From the NCBI GenBank assembly GCA_013416795.1, contig RQSC01000630.1, positions 231,008 to 243,369 of the forward strand: a stretch of 12,362 nt of DNA, read 5' to 3'. The notes under the pieces were generated by a model. That model saw nothing but the letters and a program-made list of their open reading frames with translations. It was not told where the DNA came from and did no database searches. Shown here piece by piece: positions 1 to 7,300 of this stretch. How positions within the stretch are numbered: the stretch's first letter is position 1; every line of letters begins with the position of its first letter. Source of the stretch: Prasinococcaceae sp. CCMP 1430 (Eukaryota > Prasinodermophyta > Palmophyllophyceae > Prasinococcales > Prasinococcaceae). The translations under genes were made by a program, and so were the position numbers.

Positions 1-61
1 GGGGGGGGGGGGGGGGGAGGAAGGGGGAGGGTGTGCGCGGCGTGGTGCGGCGCGGCGGCGT
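1..61. other. Poly-G tract and GC-rich left edge
   Basis: The window opens with 17 consecutive G residues, followed by a G/A-rich and then G/C-only stretch. The reading frame of the first gene stays open through it to position 2, so it could be coding, 5' leader or intron. A pure G run at a sequence end can also be an assembly or sequencing artefact. No gene or motif is supported here. Confidence 0.6.
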
Positions 62-2590
62 TTGAGAGATCCGGTGCCCTCGGCACGCGCTGACCCATCC
101 GCCCGGCGGGCGCGCGCCGGCGACTCGTCCGATCCGCGCGGGGCCCCGAAGGCGCTCAAGTACGAGCTGGCGACGGTGGGGGGCAGCGCCCCGGCAGGCG
201 CCGGCGGCGGCGACGCGGCGGCAACGGCGGGCGACGGCGCGGGGGGGAGGACGCGGCGCGGCGAGCGCGGGGCGCGCAAGAGCGCGGAGGCCAACGGCGA
301 CGCGGCAGAGGACGAGCCGGCGCTCCAGGGCGATAATGAGGACGCGCAGCCGAAGGACGCCGCGCAGGGGGCGCCCAAGCAGGAGCACAGCGCCGAGGCG
401 GCGGCCGAGGCGGGGGGCGACGAGGAAGGGGGCGAGGGCAAAGATGTCGCCATGGACGAAGGGGAAGACGCCGCGGCGGGCGACGGCGACGGCGATGGCG
501 GCGACGCCGACGACGCCGAAGAGGACCCGTTTGCGGCGTTCGCCATGCTGACAGATATCGCCATGCAAGTTGCGGACGGCAAGGCCGAGGCCGAGCCAGA
601 GGAGGCCGAGGAGGCGTCCGAGCAGGAGATGGAGACAGACCCAGGCGAGGCGAGGCAGATCCAGGATATACTGCAGAATCTGGTCGGGGCGCGGCCGAAG
701 AACGCCGCGAAGAATCACAAGGTGTTCGCGCACCCGGTGTGGCTCGCTCACGGCGCCCGGACGAACGCCACCGGCCGCAGCATTCTCACGCCGGAGCAGG
801 GCAAGAAGGCGCTGCGAAGGACGTTCACCAAAACCGTGCGAAAGAAGATCCCACCCATGCGCCGCAGGCGCAGCGCCGCGGGGGACGACGGCGGTCGCCG
901 GCGCTCGGGAAAGAGCAGCGGCTCGCGCAGCGGGGCGAAGAAGAACGCTCCGGCGGGCACGCCGACTGGCGCGAGGTCGGAGGTGCCCGGCAACGGCGTG
1001 CCAACAATGCAGCAGATGATGCCGCAGCTGCCGCAGCTGCCAGGCCTGTCGGGCTTTCCCATGCCGGGCGGGCTGCCGGGCATGCCGGGCGCCCCCTTCG
1101 GCTTCCCGGGCCTCCCAGGCGCGCCGGGTACGCCCGGCGCGCCTGGAATGCCCGGCATGCCCGGTGCGCCCGGCACGCCGGGCGCACCACCGGGCATATT
1201 CGACCCAACGGCCGCGGCGGCCGCGGCCGCGGCGCTATATGGCTGGCACGGCCTGCCACCGCCGCCGCCGCCGCCGGTGCTACCGCCCGGACATCCGACG
1301 CTGCCTCCTTTCCGCACACCGGCGTATCCGGCTGGTTTCTTCCCTTTTGCCCCGCCCTTCGGCGGTGGGCCAAGGCAAGGCCGCCGGCCGCGCCCGCCCC
1401 CTCGGTTGAGCCGCCAGCAGCTTGAACAGTACTGGCAGCAGGCGCAGCAGGCGCAGCAGGCATTGCAGGCGCAGCTGCAGCAGGCAGGCATGCCTGTGGG
1501 GCCAGGGATGCCTGGCATGCCAGGCATTCCAGGCTTACCCGGCGGAATGTCTACCTCCGCCGCTGGACACGCGCCCGAGGATCCCGCCCAGGCGGTGGCG
1601 GCGGCGCAGGCGATTCAGGCACAGATGGCACAGATGCAGGCTGCGCAGATGCAGGCGCAGGCGGCGGCACAGGCGCAGGCTGCAGCCGGCGCCCAGGCCC
1701 AATTGCAGGCCGCCAATGCGAGCGCGGCCGGTCTGCCCGTGGGGGAAACGCAACCAGCCGGCAATGCTCCGGGTGCTCCGGTCACCGAGAAGCTCACGTT
1801 GCCATCGATTCAGCTCGGCATGGGTTCCAAGGTCGACGACGACGAAGTCAAGGCCGCCCTGGGCGAGGTGGGCGTTCCTCCCGACGGGGGCGCCGGCGAC
1901 GCCGGTGCCGCCGGGACGGTTGGTGGCGATTCCAACGGGGGTGCCACTCACGAGGACGCGGGCAAAGACGCCGAAGCGGTCGTGGTGGTCGCCACTGGTG
2001 ACAAGCCCGTGGTCAAGAGCGAGCACGAACCATCTGAGCCCGCGGGCGCGGCTGCCGATGTTGGTCCCCAGGAGCAGCTGGCCGAACAAGCGACTCCCGC
2101 TAGCCCGCCAGCTTCCGCCGAGCCCCCAGCGGCGGACGCCCCGACCTCAGAACCTGCTGTTGCGGGGAGGGTGGAGGTTCCCACCCCCACCGAAGCGGCG
2201 GAGGAGAAGCCTGCCCCCTCTGCCGAGCCTGTGAGCCTGCTGGCGTCGGAGACGCTGAACCCGCCTGAGGCCATTGCGCCCGTGCTCGAGGCTGCTACAG
2301 CCGGCAAGACAGCAGGGTCTGGAGGCGACGACGAGGCCACCGATGTCCCAGAACCCGCGAGTGCAGCTGGCGCTGCGCCGGTCGGTCCCGGTGCAGCGGC
2401 TGCTGCCACTCCCGCGGCGCAAGCGGCGCCAGCAGCGCCCGCGATGGCAGCAACCCCCACGGCGCCACAGGCGCCAGCGGCTGAGCCCGCGGCGCCCGAG
2501 GCGCCCGAGGTGCCCGAGGCACCCGCGGCGCCAGCGGCGCCCGCAGGCCCGCCCGCCGTGGCGACAAACGGCGACGCCGTACAGCAATGA
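62..2590 (+). CDS. Low-complexity acidic/collagen-like/Gln-rich protein, function unknown (5' end unresolved)
   Basis: I do not recognise a family. The frame is open for 842 codons to TGA at 2588-2590. It begins at a TTG and stays open to the left edge, so the gene is probably 5'-incomplete or has an upstream exon. The first in-frame ATG is at 452-454, about 130 residues in. Visible parts, counted from 62: an Asp/Glu/Gly-rich acidic region (about 117-161); a compositionally normal block (about 196-272) running from EARQIQDILQNLVGARPKNA to a basic end with RKKIPP and MRRRR, a likely nuclear localisation signal; collagen-like G-x-P triplets (about 330-379, with ten in a row); nine Ala (about 383-391); seven Pro (about 400-406); a Gln-rich helix (about 453-477); a second short G-x-P run; a Gln/Ala/Met-rich stretch (about 510-555); and a long Ala/Pro/Glu tail. 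The acidic and basic segments with Gln- and Pro-rich regions suggest a nuclear scaffold or transcription cofactor, but that is inference. The coding call rests on length, the normal-composition block and the absence of a better frame. Confidence 0.62.
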   Translation: MRDPVPSARADPSARRARAGDSSDPRGAPKALKYELATVGGSAPAGAGGGDAAATAGDGAGGRTRRGERGARKSAEANGDAAEDEPALQGDNEDAQPKDAAQGAPKQEHSAEAAAEAGGDEEGGEGKDVAMDEGEDAAAGDGDGDGGDADDAEEDPFAAFAMLTDIAMQVADGKAEAEPEEAEEASEQEMETDPGEARQIQDILQNLVGARPKNAAKNHKVFAHPVWLAHGARTNATGRSILTPEQGKKALRRTFTKTVRKKIPPMRRRRSAAGDDGGRRRSGKSSGSRSGAKKNAPAGTPTGARSEVPGNGVPTMQQMMPQLPQLPGLSGFPMPGGLPGMPGAPFGFPGLPGAPGTPGAPGMPGMPGAPGTPGAPPGIFDPTAAAAAAAALYGWHGLPPPPPPPVLPPGHPTLPPFRTPAYPAGFFPFAPPFGGGPRQGRRPRPPPRLSRQQLEQYWQQAQQAQQALQAQLQQAGMPVGPGMPGMPGIPGLPGGMSTSAAGHAPEDPAQAVAAAQAIQAQMAQMQAAQMQAQAAAQAQAAAGAQAQLQAANASAAGLPVGETQPAGNAPGAPVTEKLTLPSIQLGMGSKVDDDEVKAALGEVGVPPDGGAGDAGAAGTVGGDSNGGATHEDAGKDAEAVVVVATGDKPVVKSEHEPSEPAGAAADVGPQEQLAEQATPASPPASAEPPAADAPTSEPAVAGRVEVPTPTEAAEEKPAPSAEPVSLLASETLNPPEAIAPVLEAATAGKTAGSGGDDEATDVPEPASAAGAAPVGPGAAAAATPAAQAAPAAPAMAATPTAPQAPAAEPAAPEAPEVPEAPAAPAAPAGPPAVATNGDAVQQ
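1048..1197 (+). repeat. Collagen-like G-x-P coding repeat
   Basis: Short 9-base units related to GGCATGCCC/GGCGCGCCC encode successive G-[LMATF]-P triplets, about 13 in total with ten uninterrupted. A smaller copy lies at about 1492-1545. It lies inside the first gene and is followed directly by poly-Ala and poly-Pro codon runs (about 1208-1280). Confidence 0.75.
1420..1720 (+). repeat. Gln/Ala-rich CAG-GCG coding repeats
   Basis: Irregular CAG, GCG and ATG codon repeats encode two Gln/Ala-rich segments, about 1420-1490 and 1585-1720. The pattern QAQQAQQAL and then QMAQMQAAQMQAQA suggests a long amphipathic or coiled-coil-like helix. The two are separated by the second G-x-P run. Confidence 0.65.
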
Positions 2591-2624
2591 GCGGCGTGGG
2601 ATCCGGTGGCGGCATCGCCCTTCT

Positions 2625-2629
2625 TGTAA
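2625..2629 (+). terminator. Candidate TGTAA polyadenylation signal
   Basis: TGTAA sits 35 bases after the stop codon of the first gene. TGTAA is the usual polyadenylation element in Chlamydomonas-type green algae. I did not find an equivalent downstream of the other genes in the window, so this could be chance. Confidence 0.3.
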
Positions 2630-2714
2630 TGCAAAACACCTGGAAGACGGCGTGGGCGGGGACAGCGCCGTGCGGCACTGGCATCTCCCTGCTTTGCATG
2701 CGCGTATGGCCGTG

Positions 2715-2733
2715 CGTTCGCAACCTGCGAACG
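2715..2733. repeat. Perfect 8-bp inverted repeat with 3-bp spacer
   Basis: CGTTCGCA and TGCGAACG flank ACC. The arms are exact reverse complements. It lies between gene 1 and the methyltransferase gene and could be a dimeric transcription-factor site or a small hairpin in a leader RNA. Confidence 0.5.
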
Positions 2734-2761
2734 TTCGTCTCCATCGCTTCATACGTGCATT

Positions 2762-4276
2762 TTGACATGCTTGCCGTGTCCAGACCCTATCAAAATACCT
2801 CAAAACACGACCCCAAGTCGCCAGGGTCTTGGGCTGCGCGCTGCGCAGCGCCGCGCGTGGCGGCTGCTGCCACACGGCGCGTCCCGGGGTCGCCGCCTCC
2901 TTAGTCGGCAAGCGCGCCGCGCGGGGCGTGGCGATGGCGGCGGCGGCAGCGGCGCGCGCGGCGCGCACGGCGGCCGCCCCAAGCGCTGCTGGCCGCCGCA
3001 GCGGCGCGCTACCACCGCCGCCAGCGACGCGCCGGCCGAGTCGGCGGCACCCGACTCGGCCGCGTTGCTCTCTCGCGTGGCGGTGGTGCTTCACCAGCCA
3101 CAGGGGCCCGTAAACGTGGGGGCGGTCGCGCGCTCCGCGCGCAACTTTGGTCTATCAGATGTCAGGGTCGTCGATCCTTTCCCGGAGGTGCTCAGCAGCC
3201 CTGCGGATGCGAGCACGGACGCGGGCCCCGGCGATGGGAGCGAGGCGTACGCGGGAGAGGTGTACCAGTACTGCACGGAGAATGGGAAACCGCTGCTCGA
3301 GGGCTCGCTGCGCGGCGACCTCGCCGACGCGCTGAGCGACTGCACTATGGTCCTCGCCCTGACCGCGCGTACGCGCGGTGGCCAGCGTGAGCTCGGCGCA
3401 CGAGAGGCGGCCGAGGCAGCCGTGGAGGCCGCCTCGCGCCCAGGCGGGCGGGTTGCTCTGCTGTTCGGCAACGAGCGCACGGGGCTGAGCAACGACGACC
3501 TGCGCTGGGCGCACGCAACCGTCGCTATCCCAACGGCGCCGACGCCCGATGGTGTCGACGGCAATCACCAAGCGCTCAACCTAAGCCACGCGGTGGCGGT
3601 CATGTGCTACGAGCAGATGCTCGCCGCCGAGGCTGTGGGCGGGCCGCTGCCCTCGACCGCTATCTCCAACCCCAAGGCGATGCCGCCCTCAGGCTCGCTC
3701 GCCGCCAAGAAGCTCGCGCCCGTCGGGCTCCGCCAAAGGCTAGTAGAGGACATGCTCAAGGCAGTGGATGCGGTCGAGCTTCTCGGGCCTGCGCCGGACG
3801 AGTGCGAGAGCGATGGCGAGGGCGGCAGCAGCGGCCCGCCGGAGGGGGTTGTCGGCGGCGGTACCCCGGAAGAGCACGCGTCCGAGTGGACGCTGCGCCG
3901 CGAGAAGGACCTGCGCGCCATCGAACGCGTCCTCGCGTCAGGCGACATGTTCTCTGCGGACTGCGAGGTGCTCTTCAGGCTGGCTAGGCGAGTGCAAGCG
4001 CTGCAGGCGCTGCAGCTGGCAGAGGGAGGTCGCGGAGACAAGGGGGCGGGGGGAAAGGCGCACGCGGGAATCCTCGATACACCCGCGCTCGATGCAGCGA
4101 GCAAAATCAGCGCTCTCTCCGACGCAGGAGGCCTGCCCTGGCGCGAGCGTAGCCAGCGCGAGCGCAGCGACATCAAGAAGGCGCTCGGAGAGGTGCTTGG
4201 TGAGGTCAATTTGAGCAATCGCGAGATGCAGAGGCTCTGCGAAGCCGTCAGCGACAAGGTGGGCCGTTCGGCATAA
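2762..4276 (+). CDS. SpoU/TrmH (SPOUT) RNA 2'-O-methyltransferase, TrmJ-like; start unresolved
   Basis: Probable SAM-dependent 2'-O-ribose methyltransferase acting on tRNA or rRNA. All three SPOUT motifs are visible: motif 1 PVNVGAVARSARNFGL (about residues 116-131, with the Asn, Gly and Arg of the family), motif 2 LLFGNERTGLSN (about 233-245), and motif 3 NLSHAVAVMCYE (about 272-283). These form the trefoil knot that binds SAM. The order and the IPT segment before motif 3 fit bacterial TrmJ, which modifies position 32 of tRNA. The substrate here is not shown by the sequence. After the catalytic domain (about 105-290) comes a roughly 215-residue charged helical C-terminal part, making the protein about twice the length of bacterial TrmJ. 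The N-terminal 100 residues are Arg/Ala/Gly-rich and could be an organelle-targeting peptide. No in-frame ATG exists between 2630 and the first SPOUT motif, so the annotated 5' end is only the ORF limit; an ATG at 2934 lies in another frame. The stop TAA at 4274-4276 faces the PWD stop 75 bp away. Confidence 0.85.
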   Translation: MTCLPCPDPIKIPQNTTPSRQGLGLRAAQRRAWRLLPHGASRGRRLLSRQARRAGRGDGGGGSGARGAHGGRPKRCWPPQRRATTAASDAPAESAAPDSAALLSRVAVVLHQPQGPVNVGAVARSARNFGLSDVRVVDPFPEVLSSPADASTDAGPGDGSEAYAGEVYQYCTENGKPLLEGSLRGDLADALSDCTMVLALTARTRGGQRELGAREAAEAAVEAASRPGGRVALLFGNERTGLSNDDLRWAHATVAIPTAPTPDGVDGNHQALNLSHAVAVMCYEQMLAAEAVGGPLPSTAISNPKAMPPSGSLAAKKLAPVGLRQRLVEDMLKAVDAVELLGPAPDECESDGEGGSSGPPEGVVGGGTPEEHASEWTLRREKDLRAIERVLASGDMFSADCEVLFRLARRVQALQALQLAEGGRGDKGAGGKAHAGILDTPALDAASKISALSDAGGLPWRERSQRERSDIKKALGEVLGEVNLSNREMQRLCEAVSDKVGRSA

Positions 4277-4351
4277 ATTGTTCAGGTAAAATCGTGAGTA
4301 GAGTCTAGCGTTACCATTCTGATGGTGTACACAAGTTTCTCCACTCCCTAC
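4277..4351. terminator. Short convergent 3' intergenic region
   Basis: Only 75 bp separate the methyltransferase stop (+ strand) from the PWD stop (- strand). The stretch is markedly more A/T-rich than its surroundings. It must hold both cleavage and polyadenylation regions, unless the 3' UTRs overlap as antisense RNAs. No canonical AATAAA or TGTAA is seen on either strand. Confidence 0.5.
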
Positions 4352-7300
4352 TCAGGGCTGCGGCCGCGCCTGAACAACCCAGACGCGGCCGTCCGAATCG
4401 ATGGCGCCCTCGACGTCCTGCTGCTCTCCGCCCTCCGCCTCACGGATAGCGCGGCCAGCGGCCGCCACCCGCCGGCACAGCGCCACCCTGCTGCCCTCAT
4501 CCGACAAAATCTGACCGCTGATGGAGCCGTCCGCCGCAGCCTCAACGAGGCCACCGCCGTCCGCGGCCACGAGCGCTGCAGCCATGGAGCCCTCGGCCAG
4601 TGTTGCAACGCTGCTGTCCTCGCCCACGGTGACGCGCCACGGTTTGCCGCGCGTGTTGCCCGATGCCAGCGTCTCGCCGAGGCCCTCGGCCATCTCGAGG
4701 TAGCACTGCCCCGAGTCGCCGGTGATCGGATTGCTCGTCATCATGATGAAGCTGGCCCGCGCGTCCACCAGTGGCTGCATGAGGACGGCCATGTTGGCGC
4801 TCCTCTGCGGCACGCCCGCGGCGCGGCGAGCGAGCACCGCACGGCGTGTGTAGAGCGACGCCCACACGGCGGCGGCCGCCTCACCCACCGCGGCCACATC
4901 GTGGGCATCGCGCGCGGGCACGTTCAGGAAGGAGTCGTAGAGGCCGGCGGCGGACATGCCCGCCAGGTCCTCGACATTGGCGGACGAGCGCACAGCCAGC
5001 GAGTTCGATCCGAGCACTGACACGGCGACGCGCAGGGCCGCCTCCGCGGGCCGCGCAGTGCGGGCGATCGCTTGCAGGCGCTCGCACGCGTCGTCCAGCT
5101 CGGGGCCTTCGGCCGTCTCGGCGCGCGCCAGCGCGTCATCGAGGGAGTCGAGCTCCCTCTCGCTCAGCGCCGCGCGCATGCTCCCGAAAGGCAACGCAAC
5201 CGCCTGCGGCGCTGCAAACGCCCCCCCGGATGCCAGCGCCAGGTCGGACAGCCGCGCGCAAGCCGCGGATTTGGCGCCGCACGTCTGCGCGCGAATGGAA
5301 GGGCCGAACAGCATCTGACCAGCGAACGTCTCGTCGGCGGGCGGCGGCGGCTGCATCACCTGCGCGGTAGCACCGGCGCCGGGAGCATTGGCCCTCGTTT
5401 TCTCGAGCCAAGCGGCGCGCGCCTGCTCCAGCTCTGCCGGGGAAGCCTGCACCACGGTCACCCCTTCAGCGGACGCGACGATGCGCACGGGTGTCCCCTC
5501 CATTGCACGGATGGTATTCAGGCGGCCACCATCCTCGCATGTGGCCGTGACGACTCCCTCCTGCCTTGCACGCAGAGCGAGGTGGCTGAGGTGCGGCATG
5601 TCGTGGCAGAGCACCACTCCCACCACCGAGCCCCCCGCGGCACCCACCTCCTCGTCACCATCCGCAGCGGCAACAAGGCACACATGCGGGCCTTCGTCGG
5701 CGGACACGCACCCTGGCTCCAGCCGCGGCACGCAGCGCAGCAGCCCGACCGCCTCGCCTGCGACCAGACAGTCCACCGCGGCTGCGCCGCTCGCCGCGCG
5801 ATCTTCCTTGAGCAGCAGGTCTGCCAGCCGGCCGAGCTGGTACACCACCGAGCCGCGCACGTCCGACTCGACATACACATCCACCACCCGCTGCTCGATG
5901 CCGAGCGCGGACCCCAGCGCGCGAGCGGCGGGGCCAAAGAGCCCTTCAGCGTCATCGGCGAGCGCCCCAGCGAGTTCGCGCGCCGCTGCGCCCGCCAGCG
6001 CCGCATCCCCCGTGGCTGCGAGCTCGGCGACGCGCACCGCCTCGCCCGAGCGCGTGCTGCTGCCACTGAGCACCTTCGCTGCGCGTTCCAGCGCTTGGCA
6101 GAGCGCCGGTGCATTCGCAAGGCCAGCCTCGGCGGCGCCGATGACCTGCGAGAGCAGCACGAATGCATGCTCTTCAAGCCCAATGTCGGCGAGCCGCGCG
6201 GACTGGCGCACGGACACGTCGCTCGCAGATGGCAGCTCCCGCACGATGGACTCCCGCGCGCGCTCCAGCGCCTCCAACGCCGAAAGCGCCAGTCCGGGCT
6301 CGCCTGTTCCCGCGGCGTCGGCGGCGCGCTTGGCGGACAGGAATGCGTCGATGGCAGCGGGTGCATCGCCACCGAGCTTGCCTTGGAGGCCGCCCAGCCG
6401 ATCCTCCAGGCCCGAGGCGTTGAAGAACTCTTGCAGCTCCCTGTAGAAAATGCGGAACTCGTTAACGAACTCCTCCGGGTAGTCGGTGCCCGGGGCGGTG
6501 AGCTTGGCGAGCATCTTTTCCGTCGCAATGAGGTCCTCGGGCCCGGCGCAGCGATGGAGCTTGTTCTGAATGGTGTGCTTGATTTCCTGCCGGACCTCGC
6601 GGCACTTGCCGTGCTTGTCGCCCTTGCCGTGGGCGATGTCGCGGATGCGCGTCAGCGGCTCGGCCTTGGTGTACTCATCGGAGAACGACGGCAGGCGCGT
6701 GTGCACGCGGCGCGCTGCAGCCCACGCCGCCGAGCCTGCGTGGAGGTTCTCGAGCGCTTCATAGGAGGCACGCGCCGCCTTCGCGTGGTGGTTGGGCCTG
6801 TAGTGCGTGCCGTCCTCCGCGCACCCGATCGCGCCCGAGGCGATCCAGTACAAATAGACCGCGATGCCAGCAACGAGCTCGCTCGAGGGCTCGCCTTCGC
6901 ACAGGAGCCTCTGCACAGCCTGAAGCTTCTGCCGCCACGAGGGGGCGTGCTGGTCGGCCTCGACGATCGGGGCGAGCGCGCCGGCGGCCCCCGCGTCCCA
7001 GCGGCCGCCGCGGTCGCCCTTCTCGTGCTTCGAGGTGCGGAAGGCGACCTCGCGGCCGACCCATGCGACGCCTGTGCCTGTGGTTGCCTCGTGTGGCGAA
7101 GTGGCGCTGCCGTGCAGCTGCCGGTTCTGCTGCTCTCGTGCGGCCGCGAGCCTCTTCTCCTCCTGCGTGCGTCGGTGGCGCTCGGCGTCTTCGACCGCGC
7201 GGCGCTGTGCCGCGCGGAATCCGTGCAGCATAGCCATTGTAAAGCCAACGAAGGGGTTGGTGGGGTCGTTCGCCTGTCGATCGCCCGCGCTCAAGCTGCG

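Larger units (their letters stand above)
2591..2933. promoter_or_regulatory. Intergenic region: 3' end of gene 1 and upstream region of the methyltransferase gene
   Basis: This stretch separates two same-strand genes. It is less GC-rich than the coding DNA around 2750-2820, where T- and A-rich words appear. It holds the TGTAA at 2625 and a perfect inverted repeat at 2715-2733. No TATA box or RNA gene is evident. The methyltransferase frame is open back to 2630 but has no ATG, so part of this region may instead be 5' leader or intron. Confidence 0.45.

Noticed and set aside
748-1527. Collagen-like open frame on the - strand opposite gene 1
   Set aside because: The G-x-P coding repeat reads as G-x-P-like on both strands because its units are nearly palindromic. 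The + frame is much longer and continuous.
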